From: Flavobacterium lipolyticum
GTDB lineage: Bacteria; Bacteroidota; Bacteroidia; Flavobacteriales; Flavobacteriaceae
Direction of reading: 5' to 3'
DNA: 64,000 nucleotides
Assembly (NCBI RefSeq): GCF_020905335.1
Contig: NZ_JAJJMN010000001.1
Span: 1,922,001 to 1,986,000 of the forward strand
In this document: positions 53,147 through 61,739 of the stretch, in pieces
How positions within the stretch are numbered: the first letter of the stretch is position 1
Layout: each line of letters begins with the position of its first letter
Program-made: the position numbers and the translations under genes
The notes under the pieces: model-generated
The model's database searches: none
Told to the model about the DNA's origin: nothing
What the model saw: the letters and a program-made list of their open reading frames with translations, nothing else

Positions 53147-54049
53147 CTAAACTCCTTGATAATATTGAGTTTCTCTTTTTATGGTATTTAACTTAAAGGG
53201 GTAGGTAATAAGGTGCAATATATACACTATTGGCGAGATTAACCATATTGCAAGGAATAAATAAACATTAAATACTTTAAGAAGTGTTTTTCTGTTTTTT
53301 TGATTTTTATAAATCAGATTCGACCACTTATTAAAGATTTTATTTGCCGTTTTATCAACGGTGACCAAATAAGGGCTAATTTTAACAGCATCAATGGCAA
53401 CTAATTTGGGCTGTAAGTTCTGTAATTGATTTTGTTTAAATTCAGAAAGTATCGTTTCTCCAAATTTATCGGACTCCAGTATGTCTTTTTCTGATACTCC
53501 CGGCAGTGGAAAAATACCAAGATATTTTTTCTTTACGCCCGAAAACATCCATTCTACAATCGTAATTACACTGATTAAATTTCCAACACGATCTACTAAA
53601 GCAACATTTCCAACAAGCTGAGCATTGGCTTCTTTTAGTAAAACTTTGATTTTTTCCTGTGCCATAATCCACATATTACGAGAGCCGCTTATGGTGATAA
53701 CAGGTGTGTTGTTTAATATTTTTTTGGCTTCGGCACTTTTTAGAAAAGAGTTAATCGGAATAGAAGGGGACAAATACCAAACCTGATAGTGAAACAATAC
53801 CAGATCGTATTTAGTGTTTAGAATTTCTTCCGGAACCGGTTTTAGTTCGGTTGGAATTTGCAGAAATGATTCCGGGAAAGCATCGAAAAAAGAGTCTTTA
53901 TCCCATGGAAAAGGAAAAGTTTTCTGCAGTTGTATTTCGTGAAAAGTTACATTGATCTCCCCTGAATTCAGGAAGGGTTTTGCAATATTTCGTGCAATTG
54001 TTCCCAGTTGTCCAGACTGCGTATAATAAATTATGAGAACATTTTTCAT
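53147..54049 (-). CDS. darA: DarA, dialkylresorcinol aromatising enzyme
   Basis: The first residues of the longer frame are unlikely; I start at 54049 (MKNVLIIYYTQSGQ). The flavodoxin-like FMN-binding fold is visible in IIYYTQSGQLGTIARNIAKP, in FHYQVWYLSPSIPINSFL and in ISGSRNMWIMAQEK. C-terminal hydrophobic helices (VYLFLAIWLISPIVYILHLITYPF region) suggest membrane association. It oxidises (aromatises) the DarB product. A -7 box at 54077-54084 precedes it. Confidence 0.93.
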   Translation of the reverse strand: MKNVLIIYYTQSGQLGTIARNIAKPFLNSGEINVTFHEIQLQKTFPFPWDKDSFFDAFPESFLQIPTELKPVPEEILNTKYDLVLFHYQVWYLSPSIPINSFLKSAEAKKILNNTPVITISGSRNMWIMAQEKIKVLLKEANAQLVGNVALVDRVGNLISVITIVEWMFSGVKKKYLGIFPLPGVSEKDILESDKFGETILSEFKQNQLQNLQPKLVAIDAVKISPYLVTVDKTANKIFNKWSNLIYKNQKNRKTLLKVFNVYLFLAIWLISPIVYILHLITYPFKLNTIKRETQYYQGV

Positions 54050-54076
54050 TGTGGTATACTTGCTTTTGGTTGCGAA

Positions 54077-54084
54077 CAAAAATA
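54077..54084 (-). promoter_or_regulatory. -7 box of the dar operon
   Basis: The minus strand reads TATTTTTG (TAnnTTTG), 27 bases before the ATG at 54049. It makes the longer in-frame start at 54079 impossible for a transcript starting here. No clear -33 TTG. Confidence 0.5.
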
Positions 54085-54119
54085 GGTAAATTTATTTAAA
54101 CGAATTTTCTTGTTTAAAT

Positions 54120-54252
54120 GAATTGTTTTTGGGCCACAGATTTTTGTTGGGTTTTTTAATCTCGCAAAGGTACAGAGACGCAAAGTTTTAATTTGAAATG
54201 ACAAAACGGAGTAAAAACTTTGCGACTTCGCGTCTCTGCGAGATTTTTTAAG
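54120..54252. repeat. Long imperfect hairpin of CTTTGCG/CGCAAAG words
   Basis: AATCTCGCAAAGG...AGAGACGCAAAGTTTTA (54158-54190) pairs with AAAAACTTTGCGACTTCGCGTCTCTGCGAGATT (region 54213-54246) over about 30 bases with bulges, and T-rich sequence follows on the plus strand. Similar words occur at 17.1 and 56.7 kb. It separates darA from the LpxL-like gene. Confidence 0.7.
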
Positions 54253-54254
54253 TT

Positions 54255-55133
54255 TTATTTCAGATTATTCCAGAAATCGAAATAATTGAACCATTGCAGC
54301 GGATATTTTTGCAGAATAGTCTCAACGCTTTGTACATATTCTTTCAGCAATCCTTTTTCATCACGATGTTTCGAGGCAGCTTCTCTGGCGTACAAATGAT
54401 AATGTAAGTTAGGTTCTTTCATTACATAAACAAAAACAACAGGAACTTTTAATCGTGAAGCAATTAAAAACGGACCCGCAGGAAAATTGGCTTCCTTACC
54501 CAATAGGTTTTCCGAAAGAGATTTGGTGCCTTCAAAGTAACGATCGCCGGTAAAACAAACCAGTTCGTTATTGGTTAAAGCAGCATTGATCTCAAAAATA
54601 TGAGACAAATCGTCTTTAATAATGATAAATTTTACGGTAGGTTTTTGGGTAACGCTTTCCAGGTAGTTTTTTATAGCAGAATGTTCCAAATCGGTAGTAA
54701 CCAGATTGATTTGAAAATTAAGATCAATATCACCCAGGAAATGTTCGGCAATTTCGAAATTTCCAACATGAGCACTAATTAAAACACCTCCTTTTTTCTC
54801 GGCCAAGAGTTTTTTCAGTACCTCAATTCCGTCAAATTCATAAGTGAATCTGTTTCGCATTCCTGCCGAAATGGAAATTTTATCAATGATCGTCTGTCCA
54901 AAAGTATAGTAACTTTTGAAGACCATTTTTTTAGATTTGAACCAGGAATATTGAAGCCTTTCTTTAAAGTAATAGAAAATGGCTTTGTTGCTTTTTTTTA
55001 AAAACAAAAAGTAATATGAAGCAACAAAATAAAGCAGGACATAAGCAGCCTTAATACCCGCTTTTTGTATTAAAAAAACGAATATTCTATAGCCTAAAAC
55101 TGTTCCCTTTGATTTGCCATCCCATTGACTCAT
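54255..55133 (-). CDS. LpxL/HtrB-family lysophospholipid-type acyltransferase
   Basis: A 292-residue inner-membrane acyltransferase with one or two N-terminal hydrophobic segments and the HX4(D/E) catalytic motif in ISAHVGNFEIAEHF, followed by FTGDRYFEG and the region FPAGPFLIASRLKVPVVFVYVM. It belongs to the lipid A late acyltransferase family. In aryl polyene clusters homologues acylate the pigment head group, so it could attach a fatty acid or the polyene. Overlaps the ACP gene by 1 base. Confidence 0.85.
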   Translation of the reverse strand: MSQWDGKSKGTVLGYRIFVFLIQKAGIKAAYVLLYFVASYYFLFLKKSNKAIFYYFKERLQYSWFKSKKMVFKSYYTFGQTIIDKISISAGMRNRFTYEFDGIEVLKKLLAEKKGGVLISAHVGNFEIAEHFLGDIDLNFQINLVTTDLEHSAIKNYLESVTQKPTVKFIIIKDDLSHIFEINAALTNNELVCFTGDRYFEGTKSLSENLLGKEANFPAGPFLIASRLKVPVVFVYVMKEPNLHYHLYAREAASKHRDEKGLLKEYVQSVETILQKYPLQWFNYFDFWNNLK

Positions 55134-55387
55134 TAAACAGCTTTAGCTTTTAGTTTGGTTTCAATAAGGTCATAAAAATTCTGAAAAGTAGCAATTCCAA
55201 CAAAATCAGCTTCTACCAGTTTCACACCAAAGTTAGATTCGATCGAGACTACTAAATCTACATAATCTAAACTATCTAATCCAAGTGTCTCTTTTAAATT
55301 AGCATCCGGTTCGATATCATCATTGTCTACTTCAAATTCATCAACCAAAAAACCATTAATTTTTGCTATAATCTCTTCTTTATTCAT
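55133..55387 (-). CDS. Acyl carrier protein (second copy)
   Basis: An 84-residue acidic carrier with TLGLDSLDYVDLV (Ser in DSL). The 3' end overlaps the LpxL-like gene by 1 base and the 5' end overlaps the upstream KS gene by 8 bases. Different sequence from the ACP at 43946-44203 (DSI), so the two carriers probably serve different condensing enzymes. Confidence 0.93.
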   Translation of the reverse strand: MNKEEIIAKINGFLVDEFEVDNDDIEPDANLKETLGLDSLDYVDLVVSIESNFGVKLVEADFVGIATFQNFYDLIETKLKAKAV

Positions 55388-56615
55388 CGCTCAATTTAAA
55401 CTTTTTAACCACCAACGCAGAGTTGGTTCCTCCGAATCCGAAGGAATTGGACAAAAATATGTCAAATTTTTTGTTTAAAGTAGTTTTGACCAAATTTAAT
55501 TTAGCAGCATCTTCGTCAGGATTTTCTAAATTGATGTTTGGAGCAATGAAATCGTGCTGCATCATTAAGATAGAGTAGATTACTTCGCTTGCTCCTGCCA
55601 TCCAGCATTCGTGACCTGTCATCGATTTGGTAGAACTTACATAGGGATTTCTCTCTCCGAAAACTTCGAAAATGGCTTTAGCTTCATTTCCGTCTCCAAC
55701 AGGAGTTGAGGTTGCATGAGCATTTATATAATCAACATCCGCTGCTTTTAGCTGTGCATCGTCAAGTGCTCGTTGCATGGCTATAGACGGCCCTTCAACA
55801 TTAGGCGTCGAGATGTGTCCGCCGTTTGAAGAGAATCCGTAACCCGCAACTTCGGCAATGATGGTTGCGCCTCTGGCAATAGCCGATTCATAGCTCTCCA
55901 GAATTAATGTTGCACCACCACCACTCGGAATTAATCCGTCGCGGTCTTTGTCGAACGGACGGGAAGCTTTTTCCGGTTCGCTTTCTCTGGCCGAAAAAAC
56001 ACCCAAACCATCAAAACTGCTCATCGCATATTTATTGATTTCCTGTGCGCCTCCACAGATGATAACGTCCTGAAATCCGCTTTTGATTAAAAAATAAGCG
56101 AGTCCTATAGAGTGTGATCCGCTGGCACAGGCTGCACTTACAGTAAGATTGATACCGCGAAGTTTAAAAATCGTCGATAAATTCATGGTTACCGTTGAAT
56201 TCATCGATTTAAAAATAGCACCTGAACCTATTAAAGCGGTGTCTTTTTTATCTCTGACAATATCAGTAGCTTCAATAACAGCTTTTGATACACTGTCATT
56301 TCCGTACATAATTCCCACTTCGCGTTCTTCAAAAAAGGCATCATCTATATTCGCATTTTTCAATGCTTCGATTGTTGCCATATAAGCATACTCGGTCTCT
56401 TCACCAATGCTCATTCGCTGTCTGCGGGTCAATAAATTTTTTAAATCAGCCTTCGGAACCATTCCCGTCAGGGCCGATTGGAAACCAAATTCTTTTCTTT
56501 CAGAATCAAACTGAATACCTGATTTTCCCTGGTATAAAGATTCCTTTACTTCATCTAAAGAAGTTCCGATACAAGAATAAATTCCCATTCCAGTAATTAC
56601 AACTCTTTTATTCAT
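55380..56615 (-). CDS. Beta-ketoacyl-ACP synthase (FabF-like)
   Basis: A 411-residue KS with VSAACASGSHSIG (active Cys), INAHATSTPVGD (His), KSMTGHECWMAGAS (His) and NSFGFGGTNSALV near the end. It overlaps the ACP gene by 8 bases. It may elongate the alkyl chains or the polyene; which substrate cannot be told from sequence. Confidence 0.93.
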   Translation of the reverse strand: MNKRVVITGMGIYSCIGTSLDEVKESLYQGKSGIQFDSERKEFGFQSALTGMVPKADLKNLLTRRQRMSIGEETEYAYMATIEALKNANIDDAFFEEREVGIMYGNDSVSKAVIEATDIVRDKKDTALIGSGAIFKSMNSTVTMNLSTIFKLRGINLTVSAACASGSHSIGLAYFLIKSGFQDVIICGGAQEINKYAMSSFDGLGVFSARESEPEKASRPFDKDRDGLIPSGGGATLILESYESAIARGATIIAEVAGYGFSSNGGHISTPNVEGPSIAMQRALDDAQLKAADVDYINAHATSTPVGDGNEAKAIFEVFGERNPYVSSTKSMTGHECWMAGASEVIYSILMMQHDFIAPNINLENPDEDAAKLNLVKTTLNKKFDIFLSNSFGFGGTNSALVVKKFKLSDE

Positions 56616-56749
56616 GGTGGTATTTCAAAGTATTTTCTATCCTAAGTGTATTTTTTGAAGTTTTTTTAATAAAACTTTGCGACTCTGCGTCTTTGTGAGC
56701 AATTTTTGACGTTTAAAAAACTTAAAACAATCTCACAAACATAGGATTA
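56616..56749. repeat. Spacer with AACTTTGCGACTCTGCGTC word
   Basis: AAACTTTGCGACTCTGCGTC then TTTGTGAGCAATTTTTG (about 56672-56706) is a variant of the long hairpin word at 54.2 kb. No gene or clear terminator is present between the KS and fabG genes. Confidence 0.5.
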
Positions 56750-57481
56750 TTAAGAATATATTCCTCCATTTATATTGATAATCTCTCCTGTAATGTAACT
56801 TGATTTTTTTGAAATCAAAAAGCTTACCAAATCTGCAACTTCCTCAGCTTCTCCAAAACGGTTTACCGGAATCAGCTTTAATAATTCTTTTTCATCCAGT
56901 TCACTGGTCATGTCCGTTTTAATAAAACCGGGTGCAACAGCATTTACAGTAATATTTCGTTTGGCAACTTCCTGAGCCAGTGCTTTGGTTGCTGCGACAA
57001 TTGCGCCTTTTGCTGCCGAATAATTCGTTTGTCCGGCTGTTCCTTTCACTCCTGAAACGGAAACCATATTAACAATTCGGCCGTATTTATTGCGTAGCAT
57101 TTTTTGAATAAAAAACTGCGTAACATTAAAAAAACCATTCAAACTGGTGTTTACTACACCATTCCAGTCTTCGGGACTCATCCACATAAAAAGACCGTCT
57201 TTTGTAATTCCGGCATTGTTTACAATTGCTTCTACAATTGCTTCCGGATTAGCTTCCTGCCATTGTGTTAATGTTTTTTGTACATCTTCAAAATTGGAAA
57301 CATCAAAACCTAAAATTTCTCCCGTTGCTCCTAGTTTTTGTATTTCCTGAAGGGTTACTTCAGCAGCTGTTTTATTCGAGTGATAGTTAATCAGGATATG
57401 ATAATTTGCATCAACGGCTAATTTTTTACAAATAGCACTTCCAATTCCTCGTGAACCGCCAGTTACTAATACACATTTCAT
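56750..57481 (-). CDS. fabG: 3-Oxoacyl-ACP reductase (short-chain dehydrogenase)
   Basis: A 243-residue SDR with the NADPH loop TGGSRGIG (residues 7-14), NNAG at 88-91, catalytic Ser141/143, Tyr154 (NYSAAKGA) and Lys158. It reduces beta-ketoacyl-ACP for polyene extension, as ApeQ does in aryl polyene clusters. Downstream gene order (KS, ACP, LPLAT) supports cluster use rather than housekeeping fatty acid synthesis. Confidence 0.92.
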   Translation of the reverse strand: MKCVLVTGGSRGIGSAICKKLAVDANYHILINYHSNKTAAEVTLQEIQKLGATGEILGFDVSNFEDVQKTLTQWQEANPEAIVEAIVNNAGITKDGLFMWMSPEDWNGVVNTSLNGFFNVTQFFIQKMLRNKYGRIVNMVSVSGVKGTAGQTNYSAAKGAIVAATKALAQEVAKRNITVNAVAPGFIKTDMTSELDEKELLKLIPVNRFGEAEEVADLVSFLISKKSSYITGEIININGGIYS

Positions 57482-57565
57482 ATTCAGAATTTATTTTTAT
57501 TTGTTCGATATAAAATCACTTTTTGATTAGCAATTTCATATGCAAAACGTATAGGTTAATAGGTT

Positions 57566-58801
57566 TTATTTCTTCTTTTTGGCTACCGGTTTTTTGGTAG
57601 TTTTTGTCTCTGACTTTTCAGTCGTTTTCATTTCTGCTTTTGGTTTCTCTGCCGCGATTTCTGCTGTGCTGATTCTTTCTTTTGATTGTGAAAACAGTTC
57701 AGCATTTTCAAACCATTGGTTGCCTAATACAGTTCCGTCTGGTTTTAAGAATCCCCATTTTCCTTCATTTTTTACTCGGGCCAGACCATCGATAAAGCCT
57801 TTGTCTTGTTTTACGAACAGCGCAATAACAAAACCATTTGCTGTAATATTGTATTGGGTTGGAATAACTAATTTTCCGGTTTGATTGATGAATCCCCAGT
57901 TTTTTTCTTTTACCGGAGCCAGTCCGTCAGCACTAAAAACTTCGGCATCGCTGTAGGTAGGTTCGATTACAAATTCAGCTTTCGGATTGATATACCCCCA
58001 TTTTGAACCTACGCAAACCGGAGCTAAACTTTTTGAAAACGCTTTCACCTTGTCATAAATTGGAGTAATTACCCAATTTCCTTTTAAGTCAATGAATCCA
58101 ATTTTGCCATTTTTCTTGGCGTATGTAAGATCCTGCGTGTCAAAATCCCAGATTTTTTCAGCTCCGTCAACAGGAATAAAACTTCCTGAACTAACGATTC
58201 CAAAGGTTTTATCTTTTCTTGCCCAGCTTGTGTTCTTGAAATAATTTCCTATTTCTTCATACGCAGGCTCGATCATTTCTTTACCGGAAGTATTAATAAT
58301 TCCCCATTTTTTATTGTTTTCAACTCTGGCAAAACCGTTTTCAAAAGATTTGATCTGATCGTATTTTGGTTCTAAAACAACAGTCATTTTCGAATTGATT
58401 AATCCTACTTTGCCATTTTGTCGAATGAACGCTACGCCATTTTCGAAATCAAAAAGTTTGTCTGACACAGGAGCGTTCTGAACTTCTCCTTTTGTATTGA
58501 TATACACCCAGTCTTTGTCTTTTTGTACGACTGCAATTCCGCTGTTGAAATCTTTAACATTTTTAAAATCTGCCGGAATTACCCAGGCTCCTTTAGCATC
58601 TATAAACCCCCATTTTCCATTATTTTCCACAGCTGCCAATCCTTCAGAAAAGCTTCTTGCGGATTTGTACTGAGGTTCAATTTTAAAATTTCCGTCTTTG
58701 GAGAGATATCCAATTTTTGAATCTTTTTTAACTAACGCCAATTCCTGACTATTAACAAATTGAATAGTGAATGCAAATAAAATAATAAGTGTCTTTTTCA
58801 T
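57566..58801 (-). CDS. Exported WG-repeat protein with basic tail
   Basis: A 411-residue protein with a signal peptide (cleavage near FVNS-QELA) and about ten WG repeats (KWGFIDAKGAWVIP and KWGYINPKAEFVIEP types), forming a beta-rich periplasmic or surface structure. The C-terminal ~25 residues are low-complexity and Lys/Thr-rich (KTTKKPVAKKKK). It lies between fabG and the ammonia-lyase on the same strand. Its link to pigment synthesis is unproven; it may be a passenger. Confidence 0.85.
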   Translation of the reverse strand: MKKTLIILFAFTIQFVNSQELALVKKDSKIGYLSKDGNFKIEPQYKSARSFSEGLAAVENNGKWGFIDAKGAWVIPADFKNVKDFNSGIAVVQKDKDWVYINTKGEVQNAPVSDKLFDFENGVAFIRQNGKVGLINSKMTVVLEPKYDQIKSFENGFARVENNKKWGIINTSGKEMIEPAYEEIGNYFKNTSWARKDKTFGIVSSGSFIPVDGAEKIWDFDTQDLTYAKKNGKIGFIDLKGNWVITPIYDKVKAFSKSLAPVCVGSKWGYINPKAEFVIEPTYSDAEVFSADGLAPVKEKNWGFINQTGKLVIPTQYNITANGFVIALFVKQDKGFIDGLARVKNEGKWGFLKPDGTVLGNQWFENAELFSQSKERISTAEIAAEKPKAEMKTTEKSETKTTKKPVAKKKK

Positions 58802-58840
58802 GATTTTAAAGGTTCAATATTAATAATGTAAAAATAAGTA

Positions 58841-60361
58841 TTAACTGTGAATCAGGTAATCTTTTACTTTTTGAACAAAAGGATACATCACCTGATCTTC
58901 TTTAAATTCAGGAATAATGTTTCGAACATCGTCGTACCATTTTTTGGTAACGGATGAAATTTTATCTTTTTGTCCTAAATAATCAATAGCCTGAACGATG
59001 GTGATCATTTCGATACCTAAAACTTCAAAGGAATTTTCGATTACTTTTGAAGTAATAACGGCAGCATTGGTTCCCATACTTACAATGTCCTGATTGTCGT
59101 TGTTGTTCGGGATGCTGTGAACGTACATTGGGTTAGATAACATTTGGCTTTCGGCAGTGGTTGAGGTAGCGGTAAACTGAACCCCCTGCATTCCGAAATT
59201 GAATCCTAAAGTTCCTAAGTTAACAAACGGAGGAAGGATTTCGTTGATTTTTGAATTCAGTAAATAATTCAGCTGACGTTCAGCCAACATCGTTAATTTG
59301 GTAATAACAATTTTTAGTTTATCCATTTCAAGCGAGATATAATCGCCGTGGAAATTTCCTCCGTGATAAACGTGTTTGTTTTTTACATCTATAATAGGAT
59401 TGTCATTTGCCGAGTTAAATTCGTCTTCAAGAATTGAAGCGACATTGTTTATAGTTTCTAAAACCGGTCCTAAAATTTGAGGAACACAACGCAAAGAATA
59501 GTATTCCTGAACTTTTTCTTTGAAGATTTCTTCGGTGTTTTCTCCGGAATATAAGTGATCTTCTCTTTTACGGATCAAGGTACTGTCTGAAAGATTTTGT
59601 CTCATTCTTGAGGCTACTTCCTGTTGTCCTTTATGACGTTTGGTTTGGTTTAATTCTTCAGAGAAATGATCGTCGTAGGCCTGAACCAATTCGTTGATTG
59701 CGCAGGAACATTTTAAAGACCAGTCTAATAATTTTTTGGCAAGATGTACATTTACAACTCCAATTCCGGTCATTACCGAAGTTCCGTTGATTAAAGCCAG
59801 ACCTTCTCTGATTTCTACCTGAATAGGTTTTAAACCTTCAATTTCGAAAACTTCAGCAGTTGGTCTTCGGTCTCCTTTATAAAAAACTTCGCCTTCGCCA
59901 ATTAAAACCAAAGCTAAGTGTGATAATTGTACTAAATCTCCGCTGGCACCTACACCGCCATGCTCAAAAATAAGAGGAGTAATGTCTTTGTTGATCAGTT
60001 CTGCCATCAGGTGAATTACAGAAGGATGAACCCCTGAATTACCTAATGATAAAGTGTTTAAACGAGCCAAAATTGCTGCTTTCGCACAAACGGGGCTTAA
60101 AGGTTTTCCCGTTCCTGAAGAGTGGCTTCGGATTAAATTGTATTGTAATTGTATTTGATCAGATTCTTTAATTCTATATTGTGCCATTGGTCCGAAACCA
60201 GTGTTGACACCATATATTACTTTGTTTCCTGAAAATTCTTTTAGGAAATTGAAGCTTTCATTCACTCTGTTTAAAACAATATCGCTGATGACAACTTTAT
60301 TATTTCCAAAAATAATAGACTCGAATTCTGCTAAACTTAAATATTCATTAATTGTGTTCAT
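58841..60361 (-). CDS. Tyrosine ammonia-lyase (HAL/PAL/TAL family)
   Basis: A 506-residue lyase. The MIO prosthetic group forms from Ala139-Ser140-Gly141 (GGVGASGDLV), catalytic Tyr50 is in VIYGVNTGFG, and the helix QLQYNLIRSHSSGTG carries Ser79-His80 at the substrate-selectivity pair. The sequence is close to my recollection of F. johnsoniae TAL, shown to be tyrosine-specific, so it makes 4-coumarate, the aryl starter for flexirubin. The gene is divergent from the halogenase-like gene, sharing a palindromic promoter region. Confidence 0.93.
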   Translation of the reverse strand: MNTINEYLSLAEFESIIFGNNKVVISDIVLNRVNESFNFLKEFSGNKVIYGVNTGFGPMAQYRIKESDQIQLQYNLIRSHSSGTGKPLSPVCAKAAILARLNTLSLGNSGVHPSVIHLMAELINKDITPLIFEHGGVGASGDLVQLSHLALVLIGEGEVFYKGDRRPTAEVFEIEGLKPIQVEIREGLALINGTSVMTGIGVVNVHLAKKLLDWSLKCSCAINELVQAYDDHFSEELNQTKRHKGQQEVASRMRQNLSDSTLIRKREDHLYSGENTEEIFKEKVQEYYSLRCVPQILGPVLETINNVASILEDEFNSANDNPIIDVKNKHVYHGGNFHGDYISLEMDKLKIVITKLTMLAERQLNYLLNSKINEILPPFVNLGTLGFNFGMQGVQFTATSTTAESQMLSNPMYVHSIPNNNDNQDIVSMGTNAAVITSKVIENSFEVLGIEMITIVQAIDYLGQKDKISSVTKKWYDDVRNIIPEFKEDQVMYPFVQKVKDYLIHS

Positions 60362-60399
60362 TAAATCGTTTTTGGTTGTGCTAATTTAATTTTATTTAT

Positions 60400-60421
60400 C
60401 AAAATAAATGTAGTTATTTTG
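60400..60421. promoter_or_regulatory. Palindromic divergent promoter region between TAL and halogenase genes
   Basis: CAAAATAA (60400-60407) and TTATTTTG (60414-60421) are perfect inverted arms with a 6-base centre. Each arm read outward is one base off the TAnnTTTG box for the gene on its side. A possible -33 TTTG for the minus strand lies at 60429-60432. It could be a shared operator. Confidence 0.55.
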
Positions 60422-60462
60422 ATGATGGCAAATGTAGGTTAATAATTGATAATAATATTAAT

Positions 60463-61713
60463 ATGATAAAGGAGTTTGTTGATGTTTTAGTCATTGGCGC
60501 AGGACCATCAGGATGTGTCTCGGCATCGTATCTTCACAAAAACAACATTAAGATAAAAGTAGTTGAAAAAACAAAATTTCCAAGACTTGTAGTAGGGGAA
60601 AGTCTTATCCCTCGAGTAATGGATCATTTTGCTAAGGCTGAGCTTTTTGAGAGTTTGGATGCGATGAATTTTGAGAAAAAACTTGGCGCTCGTTTTATCA
60701 GAGGAGAAGAAATTTGTGTTTTTGATTTCAGTAAAAAATTTGGTGAAGGCTGGGACTGGACCTGGCAGGTACCGCGAGCTGATTTTGACAACACCATGGC
60801 GCAGGAAGTGATTAGAAAAGGAATTGATCTGGAATTTGAAACAGAGGTTCTGGAGGTTTCTTTTGAGGGTAAAAACTCTAAAACAATTGTAAAAGATAAG
60901 GATGGAAACCTAAAAGAAATACACGCTAAATTCATTATTGATTCCAGTGGATACGGCCGTGTTTTACCAAGACTTTTAGACTTGGATACCCCGTCAAAAC
61001 TAGATCCGCATTCTTCGATATTTACACATGTAAAAGATATTAACAGAGAAGAAGGAGAAGAGGGAACCCAAATTTCCTTTGATATTCTGGAAACCGAAGT
61101 TTGGTTATGGGTAATTCCTTTCTCCAACGGAAATACGAGTCTGGGGGTTGTAGGACCAACCGATTTTATTAATTCACTTTCAGAAAATAAAGATAATGCC
61201 GAGGCTTTAAGGAATGCGATTCAGAAATCGGATTATTATATTAAAAGATTTAAAGGAACCGAATTTTTATTTGAGCCGGTAAAATTGGAGAATTATTCAA
61301 GAGCGGTAAAAAGAATGTACGGTGATGGTTTTGCCTTAACAGGAAACAGTTCTGAATTTTTAGATCCGGTATTTTCTTCTGGAGTGGCCTTTGCAACCGA
61401 ATCCGGAATGCTGGCGGCCAAATTGTACCTTAAAGAATCTCAGGGAATCGAAGTGGATTGGGAAACAGAATTCACCGGATATATGAAAAGGGGGATAGCT
61501 GTTTTTACCACATATGTACAGGAATGGTACACCGGGAATCTTCAGACTTTGTTTTTTCATCAGCCGGAAAATCCGGATGTGAAAGAAAAGATTTGTTCGG
61601 TATTGGCGGGATATGTCTGGAACGAAGAAAATCCTTTTGTGAAGAAACACGATCATGTAATTAAAAATATGGCGTATTTACTCAATATGCAAAAAGAACA
61701 AAGCCCTGAATAA
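60463..61713 (+). CDS. Flavin-dependent halogenase-like oxidoreductase
   Basis: A 416-residue FAD enzyme with GAGPSG (residues 12-17), VVGESLIP and a WxWxIP motif (WLWVIP from Trp214), the last being characteristic for flavin-dependent halogenases. The DPVFSSGVAFATESGMLAAK region forms the FAD-binding C-terminal part. Aryl polyenes such as xanthomonadins and some flexirubins carry halogen on the ring; tailoring of the aryl head is inferred. Whether it halogenates or hydroxylates cannot be fixed from sequence. Confidence 0.85.
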   Translation: MIKEFVDVLVIGAGPSGCVSASYLHKNNIKIKVVEKTKFPRLVVGESLIPRVMDHFAKAELFESLDAMNFEKKLGARFIRGEEICVFDFSKKFGEGWDWTWQVPRADFDNTMAQEVIRKGIDLEFETEVLEVSFEGKNSKTIVKDKDGNLKEIHAKFIIDSSGYGRVLPRLLDLDTPSKLDPHSSIFTHVKDINREEGEEGTQISFDILETEVWLWVIPFSNGNTSLGVVGPTDFINSLSENKDNAEALRNAIQKSDYYIKRFKGTEFLFEPVKLENYSRAVKRMYGDGFALTGNSSEFLDPVFSSGVAFATESGMLAAKLYLKESQGIEVDWETEFTGYMKRGIAVFTTYVQEWYTGNLQTLFFHQPENPDVKEKICSVLAGYVWNEENPFVKKHDHVIKNMAYLLNMQKEQSPE

Positions 61714-61725
61714 TCAGGGCTTTTT
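61700..61725 (+). terminator. Terminator overlapping the halogenase-like stop codon
   Basis: AAAGCCCTGA (61700-61709) and TCAGGGCTTT (61714-61723) pair around a 4-base loop and are followed by Ts. The stop codon lies in the loop. Confidence 0.88.
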
Positions 61726-61739
61726 GTTTAGGTGATTGT

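Noticed and set aside
54213..54249. Plain terminator for the LpxL-like gene
   Set aside because: The T-run is on the plus-strand side, while the adjacent ending gene is on the minus strand; better described as a repeat element.
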